Part shown: positions 33,770 through 45,907 of the stretch, piece after piece
Layout of the letters: the number at the start of each line of letters is the position of its first letter
How positions within the stretch are numbered: the first letter of the stretch is position 1
NCBI GenBank assembly: GCA_964019165.1
Contig: OZ025267.1
Span: forward strand, 18,935,985 to 18,999,984
Direction: 5' to 3'
Source: Mastigias papua
Lineage: Eukaryota; Cnidaria; Scyphozoa; Rhizostomeae; Mastigiidae
DNA length: 64,000 nucleotides
Notes under the pieces: model-generated
Told to the model about the DNA's origin: nothing
The model's database searches: none
Seen by the model: the letters and a program-made list of their open reading frames with translations, nothing else
Position numbers and translations under genes: made by a program

Positions 33770-36445
33770 ATTTTCATCACTGTTCAATCTTCAATCAAAA
33801 TCAATCAATTTCAAATTTGGTCATTTTTGAGCAAAATACCAAGGCTATAGCCTTACTTTTTGGCCCAAAATGGCTCATTTTCATCACTGTTCAATCTTCA
33901 ATCAAAATCAATCAATTTCAAATTTGGTCATTTTTGAGCAAAATACCAAGGCTATAGCCTTACTTTTTTGCCAAAACTGGCTCATTGTCATTACTTTTCA
34001 ATGTTCACTCAAAATCAATCAATTTCAAATTTGGTCATTTTTGAGCAAAATACCAGGGCTATAGCCTTACTTTTTGGCCAAAAATGGCTCATTTTCATCA
34101 CTTTTCAATCTTCAATCAAAATCAATCAATTTCAAATTTGTTCATTTTTGAGCAAAATACCAAGGCTATAGCCTTTCTTTATGGCCAAACTTGGCTCATT
34201 TTCATCACTTTTGAATCTTCAATCAAAATCAATCAATTTCAAATTTGGTCATTTTTGAGCAAAATACCAAGGCTATAGCCTTAGTTTTTGGCCAACAATG
34301 GCTCATTTTCATCACTTTTCAATCTTCAATCAAAATCAATCAATTTCAAATTTGGTCATTTTTGAGCAAAATACCAAGGCTATAGCCTTAGTTTTTGGCA
34401 AAACTGGCTCATTTTCATCACTTTTCAATCTTCAATCAAAATCAATCAATTTCAAATTTGGTCATTTTTGAGCAAAATACCAAGGCTATAGCCTTAGTTT
34501 TTGGCAAAAATGGCTCATTTTCCTCACTTTTCAATCTTCAATCAAAATCAATCAATTTAAAATTTGGTCATTTTTGAGCAAAATACCAAGGCTATAGCCT
34601 TACTTTTTGGCCCAAAATGGCTCATTTTCATCACTTTTCAATCTTCAATCAAAATCACTCAATTTACAATTTGTTCATTTTTGAGCAAAATACCAAGGCT
34701 ATAGCCTTAGGTTTTGGTCTAAAATCGCTCATTGTCATCACTTTTCAATCTTCAATCAAAATCAATCAATTTCAAATTTGGTCATTTTTGAGCAAAATAC
34801 CAAGGCTATAGCCTTACTTTTTGGCCAGAAATGGCTCATTTTCATCACTTTTCAATCTTCAATCAAAATAAATCAATTTACAATTTGGTCATTTTTGAGC
34901 AAAATACCAAGGCTATAGCCTTACTTTTTGGCCAAAACTGGCTCATTTTCATTACTTTTCAATCTTCAATCAAAATCAATCAATTTCAAATTTGGTCATT
35001 TTTGAGCAAAATACCAAGGCTATAGCCTTACTTTTTGGCCAAAAATGGCTCATTTTCATCACTTTTCAATCTTCAATCAAAATCAATCAATTTCAAATTT
35101 GGTCATTTGTGAGCAAAATACCAAGGCTATAGCCTTACTTTTTGGCCAAAACTGGCTCATTTTCATTACTTTGGACTCTTCAATCAAAATCAATCAATTT
35201 AAAATTTGGTCATTTTTGAGCAAAATACCAAGGCTATAGCCTTACTCTATAGCCAAAAATGGCTCATTTTCATCACTTTTCAATCTTCAATCAAAATCAA
35301 TCAATTTCAAATTTGGTCATGTTTGAGCAACATACCAAGGCTGCAGCATTACTTTTTTGCCAAAAATCGCTCATTTTTATCACTTTTCAATCTTCAATCA
35401 AAATCAATCAATTTCAAATTTGGTCATTTTTGAGCAAAATACCAAGGCTATAGCCTTACTTTTTGGCCCAAAATGGCTCATTTTCATCACTGTTCAATCT
35501 TCAATCAAAATCAATCAATTTACAATTTGTTCATTTTTGAGCAAAATACCAAGGCTATAGCCTTACTTTTTGGCCAAAAATCGCTCATTTTCATCACTTT
35601 TCAATCTTCAATCAAAATCAATCAATTTCAAATTTGGTCATTTTTGAGCAAAATACCAAGGCTATAGCCTTACTTTTTGGCCCAAAATGGCTCATTTTCA
35701 TCATTGTTCAATCTTCAATCAAAATCAATCAATTTACAATTTGTTCATTTTTGAGCAAAATACCAAGGCTATAGCCTTACTTTTTGGCCAAAACTGGCTC
35801 ATTTTCATTACTTTTCAATCTTCAATCAAAATCAATCAATTTCAAATTTGGTCATTTTTGAGCAAAATACCAAGGCTATAGCCTTACTTTTTGGCCAAAA
35901 ATGGCTCATTTTCATCACTTTTCAATCTTCAATCAAAATCAATCAATTTCAAATTTGGTCATTTTTGAGCAAAATACCAAGGCTATAGCCTTTCTTTATG
36001 GCCAAAATTGGCTCATTTTCATCACTTTTGAATCTTCAATCAAAATCAATCAATTTACAATTTGGTCATTTTTGAGCAAAATACCAAGGCTATAGCCTTA
36101 GTTTTTGGCCAACAATGGCTCATTTTCATCACTTTTCAATCTTCAATCAAAATCAATCAATTTCACATTTGGTCATTTTTGAGCAAAATACCAAGGCTAT
36201 AGCCTTAGTTTTTGGCAAAAATGGCTCATTTTCCTCACTTTTCAATCTTCACTCAAAATCAATCAATTTCAAATTTGGTCATTTTTGAGCAAAATACCAA
36301 GGCTATAGCCTTACTCTATAGTCAAAAATGGCTCATTTTCATCACTTTTCAATCTTCAATCAAAATCAATCAATTTCAAATTTGGTCATGTTTGAGCAAA
36401 ATACCAAGGCTACAGCCTTACTTTTTGGCCAAAAATCGCTCATTT
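33770..36445 (+). repeat. 107-bp satellite array, block 2 (25 monomers between the islands)
   Basis: Length 2,676 bp, which is 25.0 monomers. Its right part (about 34.6-36.4 kb) repeats the left flank of island 1 (about 25.4-27.2 kb) with a constant offset of 9,217 bp. Its left part (33,770 to about 34,550) is repeated after island 2 at an offset of 12,138 bp. It is thus the join between two copies of a larger duplication. Confidence 0.95.
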
Positions 36446-37663
36446 ACTCCGTAAACGTCGATTAACTCATCTGCGGCCTAGGTGCGCGTGACAAACAGCA
36501 TAGAGTGGTAACAACTAAGAAATAGACGAACTTGGCAGCTATTGGGGTCGTATCTGGCTCAACTGTTATGTAATAGTGAATGAATGATACATAATCATAT
36601 TAAACGCACTAGGTTCTCCCAGGTCCACACAGGGGGTGACTTTCTCCCCTGCGGGTTACCTGGGGTGCCATGATGAGTAATATTATAACACACTAGGTTT
36701 CCCCAGGTCTGCACAGGGGGTGACTTTCTCCCCTGCAGGTTGCCTGGGGTGCTACGATGAGTAATATTATAATGCACTAGGTTTCCCCAGGTCCACACAG
36801 GGGGTGACTTTCTCCCCTGCGGGTTGGTCGGGGGTTTCTCCAGGTCCACACAGGGGGTGACTTTCTCCCCTGCAGGTTACCTGGGGTGCTATGATGAGTA
36901 ATATTATAACACACTATGTTTCCCCAGGTCTACACAGGGGGTGACTTTCTCCCCTGCAGGTTGCCTGGGGTACTATGATGAGTAATATTATAACACACTA
37001 TGTTTCCCCAGGTCTACACAGGGGGTGACTTTCTCCCCTGCAGGTTGCCTGGGGTGCTATGATGAGTAATATTATAACACACTAGGTTTCCCCAGGTCCA
37101 CACAGGGGGTGACTTTCTCCCCTGTGGGTTGGCCGGGGGTTTTTCCAGGTCCACACAGGGGGTGACTTTCTCCCCTGCAGGTTGCCCGGGGTTTGTTCCA
37201 GGTCCACACAGGGGGTGACTTTCTCCCCTGCGGGTTGCCCGGGTGCTGAACTCTTCAACATAGCTACTGGTTCACACAGGGGGTGACTTTCTCCCCTGGA
37301 CGAATATATACTAAGCACATTAGTGCCTAAGTTGTAGCATACTTCCACCACATTTGGTGGCCTAACCATATCGAATATATGACAGAATAGGCGTGTCTGG
37401 GAAGGGGTGGGTAGGAGAATGCAGTATGAAGGAACTGCCGAAAGGCCAGAACGACCCAGGAGGAAAGTAAGGCAGAACAGTGAGAGAGGGGGGAGATGGG
37501 GCAAAAGTAAAGGGATGGGTGGGTGGGAAACTTTCTTGCAACCAAGAAGGAAGACGCATGCAGCATGGACAGAAGGAAGATAGAAAGGGGATTGGAACTA
37601 GGATAAGGGTGGGAAATAGAGAACGGAACTGTGCTGACAACGGCCTAGCTGCGTTAATCTACT
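36446..37663. mobile_element. Island 2, element copy 4 (short form, 1,218 bp)
   Basis: Same termini, 10 internal hairpin repeats and short core as copy 2. It is preceded by the satellite text GCTC-ATTT and followed by ATTT and copy 5. Confidence 0.65.
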
Positions 37664-37667
37664 ATTT

Positions 37668-38969
37668 ACTCCGTAAACGTCGATTAACTCATCTGCGGCC
37701 TAGGTGCGCGTGACAAACAGCATAGAGTGGTAACAACTAAGAAATAGACGAACTTGGCAGCTATTGGGGTCGTATCTGGCTCAACTGTTATGTAATAGTG
37801 AATGAATGATACATAATCATATTAAACGCACTAGGTTCTCCCAGGTCCACACAGGGGGTGACTTTCTCCCCTGCGGGTTACCTGGGGTGCCATGATGAGT
37901 AATATTATAACACACTAGGTTTCCCCAGGTCTGCACAGGGGGTGACTTTCTCCCCTGCAGGTTGCCTGGGGTGCTACGATGAGTAATATTATAATGCACT
38001 AGGTTTCCCCAGGTCCACACAGGGGGTGACTTTCTCCCCTGCAGGTTGCCTGGGGTGCTACGATGAGTAATATTATAATGCACTAGGTTTCCCCAGGTCC
38101 ACACAGGGGGTGACTTTCTCCCCTGCGGGTTGGTCGGGGGTTTCTCCAGGTCCACACAGGGGGTGACTTTCTCCCCTGCAGGTTACCTGGGGTGCTATGA
38201 TGAGTAATATTATAACACACTATGTTTCCCCAGGTCTACACAGGGGGTGACTTTCTCCCCTGCAGGTTGCCTGGGGTACTATGATGAGTAATATTATAAC
38301 ACACTATGTTTCCCCAGGTCTACACAGGGGGTGACTTTCTCCCCTGCAGGTTGCCTGGGGTGCTATGATGAGTAATATTATAACACACTAGGTTTCCCCA
38401 GGTCCACACAGGGGGTGACTTTCTCCCCTGTGGGTTGGCCGGGGGTTTTTCCAGGTCCACACAGGGGGTGACTTTCTCCCCTGCAGGTTGCCCGGGGTTT
38501 GTTCCAGGTCCACACAGGGGGTGACTTTCTCCCCTGCGGGTTGCCCGGGTGCTGAACTCTTCAACATAGCTACTGGTTCACACAGGGGGTGACTTTCTCC
38601 CCTGGACGAATATATACTAAGCACATTAGTGCCTAAGTTGTAGCATACTTCCACCACATTTGGTGGCCTAACCATATCGAATATATGACAGAATAGGCGT
38701 GTCTGGGAAGGGGTGGGTAGGAGAATGCAGTATGAAGGAACTGCCGAAAGGCCAGAACGACCCAGGAGGAAAGTAAGGCAGAACAGTGAGAGAGGGGGGA
38801 GATGGGGCAAAAGTAAAGGGATGGGTGGGTGGGAAACTTTCTTGCAACCAAGAAGGAAGACGCATGCAGCATGGACAGAAGGAAGATAGAAAGGGGATTG
38901 GAACTAGGATAAGGGTGGGAAATAGAGAACGGAACTGTGCTGACAACGGCCTAGCTGCGTTAATCTACT
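37668..38969. mobile_element. Island 2, element copy 5 (short form, 1,302 bp)
   Basis: As copy 4 but with one extra 84-bp internal repeat (11 in all), an exact duplication of the unit carrying GCTACGATGAG. It is bounded by ATTT on both sides. Confidence 0.65.
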
Positions 38970-38973
38970 ATTT

Positions 38974-40191
38974 ACTCCGTAAACGTCGATTAACTCATCT
39001 GCGGCCTAGGTGCGCGTGACAAACAGCATAGAGTGGTAACAACTAAGAAATAGACGAACTTGGCAGCTATTGGGGTCGTATCTGGCTCAACTGTTATGTA
39101 ATAGTGAATGAATGATACATAATCATATTAAACGCACTAGGTTCTCCCAGGTCCACACAGGGGGTGACTTTCTCCCCTGCGGGTTACCTGGGGTGCCATG
39201 ATGAGTAATATTATAACACACTAGGTTTCCCCAGGTCTGCACAGGGGGTGACTTTCTCCCCTGCAGGTTGCCTGGGGTGCTACGATGAGTAATATTATAA
39301 TGCACTAGGTTTCCCCAGGTCCACACAGGGGGTGACTTTCTCCCCTGCGGGTTGGTCGGGGGTTTCTCCAGGTCCACACAGGGGGTGACTTTCTCCCCTG
39401 CAGGTTACCTGGGGTGCTATGATGAGTAATATTATAACACACTATGTTTCCCCAGGTCTACACAGGGGGTGACTTTCTCCCCTGCAGGTTGCCTGGGGTA
39501 CTATGATGAGTAATATTATAACACACTATGTTTCCCCAGGTCTACACAGGGGGTGACTTTCTCCCCTGCAGGTTGCCTGGGGTGCTATGATGAGTAATAT
39601 TATAACACACTAGGTTTCCCCAGGTCCACACAGGGGGTGACTTTCTCCCCTGTGGGTTGGCCGGGGGTTTTTCCAGGTCCACACAGGGGGTGACTTTCTC
39701 CCCTGCAGGTTGCCCGGGGTTTGTTCCAGGTCCACACAGGGGGTGACTTTCTCCCCTGCGGGTTGCCCGGGTGCTGAACTCTTCAACATAGCTACTGGTT
39801 CACACAGGGGGTGACTTTCTCCCCTGGACGAATATATACTAAGCACATTAGTGCCTAAGTTGTAGCATACTTCCACCACATTTGGTGGCCTAACCATATC
39901 GAATATATGACAGAATAGGCGTGTCTGGGAAGGGGTGGGTAGGAGAATGCAGTATGAAGGAACTGCCGAAAGGCCAGAACGACCCAGGAGGAAAGTAAGG
40001 CAGAACAGTGAGAGAGGGGGGAGATGGGGCAAAAGTAAAGGGATGGGTGGGTGGGAAACTTTCTTGCAACCAAGAAGGAAGACGCATGCAGCATGGACAG
40101 AAGGAAGATAGAAAGGGGATTGGAACTAGGATAAGGGTGGGAAATAGAGAACGGAACTGTGCTGACAACGGCCTAGCTGCGTTAATCTACT
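38974..40191. mobile_element. Island 2, element copy 6 (short form, 1,218 bp)
   Basis: Same length and layout as copy 4. Copies 4-5 and 6-7 form a repeated pair with a 2,528-bp period. Confidence 0.65.
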
Positions 40192-40195
40192 ATTT

Positions 40196-41497
40196 ACTCC
40201 GTAAACGTCGATTAACTCATCTGCGGCCTAGGTGCGCGTGACAAACAGCATAGAGTGGTAACAACTAAGAAATAGACGAACTTGGCAGCTATTGGGGTCG
40301 TATCTGGCTCAACTGTTATGTAATAGTGAATGAATGATACATAATCATATTAAACGCACTAGGTTCTCCCAGGTCCACACAGGGGGTGACTTTCTCCCCT
40401 GCGGGTTACCTGGGGTGCCATGATGAGTAATATTATAACACACTAGGTTTCCCCAGGTCTGCACAGGGGGTGACTTTCTCCCCTGCAGGTTGCCTGGGGT
40501 GCTACGATGAGTAATATTATAATGCACTAGGTTTCCCCAGGTCCACACAGGGGGTGACTTTCTCCCCTGCAGGTTGCCTGGGGTGCTACGATGAGTAATA
40601 TTATAATGCACTAGGTTTCCCCAGGTCCACACAGGGGGTGACTTTCTCCCCTGCGGGTTGGTCGGGGGTTTCTCCAGGTCCACACAGGGGGTGACTTTCT
40701 CCCCTGCAGGTTACCTGGGGTGCTATGATGAGTAATATTATAACACACTATGTTTCCCCAGGTCTACACAGGGGGTGACTTTCTCCCCTGCAGGTTGCCT
40801 GGGGTACTATGATGAGTAATATTATAACACACTATGTTTCCCCAGGTCTACACAGGGGGTGACTTTCTCCCCTGCAGGTTGCCTGGGGTGCTATGATGAG
40901 TAATATTATAACACACTAGGTTTCCCCAGGTCCACACAGGGGGTGACTTTCTCCCCTGTGGGTTGGCCGGGGGTTTTTCCAGGTCCACACAGGGGGTGAC
41001 TTTCTCCCCTGCAGGTTGCCCGGGGTTTGTTCCAGGTCCACACAGGGGGTGACTTTCTCCCCTGCGGGTTGCCCGGGTGCTGAACTCTTCAACATAGCTA
41101 CTGGTTCACACAGGGGGTGACTTTCTCCCCTGGACGAATATATACTAAGCACATTAGTGCCTAAGTTGTAGCATACTTCCACCACATTTGGTGGCCTAAC
41201 CATATCGAATATATGACAGAATAGGCGTGTCTGGGAAGGGGTGGGTAGGAGAATGCAGTATGAAGGAACTGCCGAAAGGCCAGAACGACCCAGGAGGAAA
41301 GTAAGGCAGAACAGTGAGAGAGGGGGGAGATGGGGCAAAAGTAAAGGGATGGGTGGGTGGGAAACTTTCTTGCAACCAAGAAGGAAGACGCATGCAGCAT
41401 GGACAGAAGGAAGATAGAAAGGGGATTGGAACTAGGATAAGGGTGGGAAATAGAGAACGGAACTGTGCTGACAACGGCCTAGCTGCGTTAATCTACT
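40196..41497. mobile_element. Island 2, element copy 7 (short form, 1,302 bp)
   Basis: Same length and layout as copy 5, including the extra 84-bp repeat. It is the second member of the repeated 4-5 / 6-7 pair. Confidence 0.65.
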
Positions 41498-41501
41498 ATT
41501 T

Positions 41502-44023
41502 ACTCCGTAAACGTCGATTAACTCATCTGCGGCCTAGGTGCGCGTGACAAACAGCATAGAGTGGTAACAACTAAGAAATAGACGAACTTGGCAGCTATTG
41601 GGGTCGTATCTGGCTCAACTGTTATGTAATAGTGAATGAATGATACATAATCATATTAAACGCACTAGGTTCTCCCAGGTCCACACAGGGGGTGACTTTC
41701 TCCCCTGCGGGTTACCTGGGGTGCCATGATGAGTAATATTATAACACACTAGGTTTCCCCAGGTCTGCACAGGGGGTGACTTTCTCCCCTGCAGGTTGCC
41801 TGGGGTGCTACGATGAGTAATATTATAATGCACTAGGTTTCCCCAGGTCCACACAGGGGGTGACTTTCTCCCCTGCGGGTTGGTCGGGGGTTTCTCCAGG
41901 TCCACACAGGGGGTGACTTTCTCCCCTGCAGGTTACCTGGGGTGCTATGATGAGTAATATTATAACACACTATGTTTCCCCAGGTCTACACAGGGGGTGA
42001 CTTTCTCCCCTGCAGGTTGCCTGGGGTACTATGATGAGTAATATTATAACACACTATGTTTCCCCAGGTCTACACAGGGGGTGACTTTCTCCCCTGCAGG
42101 TTGCCTGGGGTGCTATGATGAGTAATATTATAACACACTAGGTTTCCCCAGGTCCACACAGGGGGTGACTTTCTCCCCTGTGGGTTGGCCGGGGGTTTTT
42201 CCAGGTCCACACAGGGGGTGACTTTCTCCCCTGCAGGTTGCCCGGGGTTTGTTCCAGGTCCACACAGGGGGTGACTTTCTCCCCTGCGGGTTGCCCGGGT
42301 GCTGAACTCTTCAACATAGCTACTGGTTCACACAGGGGGTGACTTTCTCCCCTGGACGAATATATACTAAGTACATTAGTGCCTAAGTTGTAGCATACTG
42401 CCACCACATTTGGTGGCCTAACCGCCAAGATACGCCAAGATACGCCCCAAGCTGCGATAAAACTATGTATGAGCCTGCATACTCCGTTGGAACTATATAT
42501 GACCCTGTGTAATGCGTCAGATGGGTGGGGGGAGGGGGTGCTACCAATTATAGGACTACCATAATACAATAGGCATTAAGACTATAACTAAATTTCGAAT
42601 TACTGTCACTTGCTAATGACAAGAATGTTTAACGTAAAGTCTGCTTCTGCCACCTTGCATACTACTTTCAAGAGCTTTCTCCAAGCGTTACAAGTCTGTC
42701 AGGTATACATGCGCAAACCGTCCTGTCCCCACAAAGTTAATAATGGAGATTCTCTGGTCATTGATGTTGTTCTGTGGATGTCTTAACTTCATAGGCTCAC
42801 AACAGTTGCTGAGGTGTGCTACTAAACCCTCTTTGATCTTTCAGAGTAGAATTGCCGGTTGTAGTGAAGGTAAAGGTCTGCAGCGAGCTGCACCTCTGTA
42901 GTGATGACAGCTATATGGTTCTGTCCACCGCAGAAGTAGTTGTCATGAGTGGCTAGGCAAAATCCTCAGCTTTGATAGAAGATGTTGCCTTGTAAAGTAG
43001 TCCTGATGAACAATGAGTTAATGAAGGATCAGTATATTGGGATGGGAGGCAGGCTAGCTGACTCTCATCACTCCTGTGGTAATGGTGGGAACAGACGTGA
43101 GGATTGATCAGTTCTGGATACCCGACTTCAGGTAGTAGCACATATAACTTGGTTAGGTGATCTGCAATCCAGTCTTGCTGGGCATTAAACCAGAACTGTT
43201 TTCTGATTCACAATATTCACAATGGATTCGGAACTTGCCGATGTGATGCAGTTCTATGGAAGGACAAGCATGTGTGACTGAAGCCAGTCAGGCCGGTGAC
43301 TCACCAAGCGAAATTCCATTTGTTTGGGTCCATGAAAGTAAGAAATAAACAAAAGATTACGTGGTACAGTGATTGATTAGTGCAAAAGCCCAAGGAACAA
43401 GTGAGTTGAGACAGTATTACTACTGGAAGATAACCAAGTACATTACTACTATATGACCTAAAATACTACCAGCTGAGGCCTGCGAAGGATACCTTAGAGG
43501 CGTAAAGGCGAATTGTATTACAAAGCAACAACAACAAGTATAAACTGACAATGGTGAGCTAAGGTCTGAAGAGTGAACGCATTATCAACGCAGCCCAGCT
43601 AGTGCGCAAGCGGTGGGATGGGAGATAGGGAGTGTATGAAACAATCCCTAGATAAGTGCTGGGGCCCAGGAAATTAGGGCTATGTGAAGATAGCTCATGC
43701 GAATAACAGAGCATGCTGGGAGGGAGGGGGGGGTTGAGGGGTAAAATCCTAGAAACTGATAGCTGGAAAAATAAGTACTAAGGAAGTAAGCGGCCTTGCA
43801 CATCAAGCAATTCTCTATGTGCATGTTGTGGGGGTAAATTCTTTGAAACTGATTCCTGAAAAAGAATACTAGCTAATAAACTAAAGAAGTATAGGACTAA
43901 CAAATTAGCGACATCGCGCAGCAAGCAAATCTGTATGGGCGTGCTCATCATTATCATCATCATAAGCATCATCATAATCATCATCATGATCATGATCATA
44001 ATCATCATAATCATCATAATCAA

Positions 44024-44088
<65 letters not shown>

Positions 44089-45907
44089 ATGTATTTACAG
44101 TTGGCTGTATTTATAGCTAAAAGGAAGCTAATTAAGGCCAACCTAAACTAACTCTAAAACTAAGAGACAAAAAAGAGAAACAAAAGAGAATATAAAGACA
44201 GAACTAAGCCAAAAAACCTAAATCTTTAATATAACTTTGCACAATCTGCAGTTGCAAGGCATTCTGTTCCACTGTTTTATTTTTCTTTAAATTCTAGCAC
44301 AGCGTTACTGTCTTTCAAACCATTGGGCAGTTGAGGGGTAAAAAAAACCTTGAAAATGATAGCTGAAAAAAAAAATTAAGCGCTAACGAACTAAGCGACC
44401 TCGCGCAGCAAGCAAATCTCTCTGTGCATATGTTGAGGGGTAAATCCAGGAAACTGATTGCTGACAACAATACTAGTTAATAAACTAAGAAACATGGAGC
44501 CGAGCAACAAGTGACATCGCGCAGGAAGCAAAGCTATATGTGCATATTGAGGGGTAAGTTCCTAGAAAGTGATTGCTGAAAACAATACGAGCTAATAAAC
44601 GAAAGAAATATGGAACGAAAGAATTAAGTAAAATCGCGCAGCTAGCAGAGACCTCATCTCTACGAGCATAGTGAGGGGACAAGTCCTCCAAACTGATAGC
44701 TAAGAACAAATGCTAGCTAATAAACTAAAGAACCATTGAAATAACAAATTAAGTGATACCGCGCAGCAGGTAAAGGTATACTTGCATGTTAAGGGGTAAA
44801 ATCCTAGAAAAAGATGGCTGAGGATAAATATTATCTAGATATTTACTATATCTGGTATATAAAAAAAAAACGAGTATAAGGCAGCTGTAAAGGTAGTATC
44901 TCAGAACAATGAACACGAAGGTAGTGATATGGCAATAAGTAAAACAGGCTCATGTAGCTGGTAAGCACAAACTCTTATCGGCCAAGCAAAAGGAGCTTCA
45001 GGTAGGAATCATAGAACGATAACTATATAGAACGCAATGGGAGAGTGGACTGCTATCTCTGATAGCTAACTTGACATATAAACTCATGTCACTAATGTAT
45101 ACAACGCTGCTAGGTGTGTGCAAATATATCAACATACAGTGGCTTGTTCATTTGTGCTAATAGTGATAAGGTAACGTGCCATATCGGGGTAAATGTAAAG
45201 GGGGGTAAAATTCAGGTAGATTGACTCACCCATAAAGTTTGACGTGTACTAAGCGAGATGCAGGAATCTTAGTAGGCAATGATGGAATATCAGACATGGC
45301 TGAGCTAACGACATGCAGTTGGTCTTGGGTATGTGGGTATTTACACTCGGTGGGTTGGCAGGAACGGTGGCAGCAGCTACGAAATTGGATCTTGCGAGGA
45401 AGGCAGTTCTGCGAACTAGGCCGTACAGAACGTTGGGCCCAATAGTGCGAATGGTTGAGATGAATCTTGAGAAGTGATCATGTGCAGTCGGTACTGGATA
45501 GCCACGATGAGTGTCAGATTCATTGTCTGGGTTGTGGCTCATCTATCTCGACCGACGGATGAGTGAAGCGCTTTTCTTACAGGAATTCAAATGTCCAAGC
45601 TGGCGCCAAAGGCACACAATGACTGACCGATAGGCCGTGACAAAAGACAATACACAGCTGAAAACATCACATAGATTTATGCCGCATCATCACAATCAAC
45701 TGCAGGACAATATGAATACCGCTTTATACTACTTTACCATACAATAACAGCTCCGATGGCAGTAGATCTAAAAACTTTCTTGCAACCAAGAAGGAAGACG
45801 CATGCAGCATGGACAGAAGGAAGATAGAAAGGGGATTGGAACTAGGATAAGGGTGGGAAATAGAGAACGGAACTGTGCTGACAACGGCCTAGCTGCGTTA
45901 ATCTACT
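41502..45907. mobile_element. Island 2, element copy 8 (long form, 4,406 bp)
   Basis: A counterpart of copy 3, with the 3,348-bp core at 42424-45771. The two length differences found are one extra G in a G run (about 43730) and one extra ATC in the microsatellite, which together account for the 4-bp difference. It ends CTACT-ATTT and the satellite resumes. Confidence 0.6.
43945..44088. repeat. (ATC)n microsatellite in second long-form core
   Basis: Same position in the element as 31810-31950, with one more trinucleotide. Confidence 0.95.

Noticed and set aside
27378..45545. Minus-strand frames of 84-143 residues in the islands (28-residue periodic GRKSPPVWTW-type repeats) as a repeat protein
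   Set aside because: The period is the 84-bp hairpin repeat, which is a multiple of 3 and so stays open. Shorter repeats break the frame, there is no promoter or conserved start, and identity among copies only shows recent duplication.
27229..45907. Ribosomal DNA intergenic spacer
   Set aside because: Subrepeats and tandem units fit superficially, but I recognise no 18S, 5.8S, 28S or 5S sequence in any unit.
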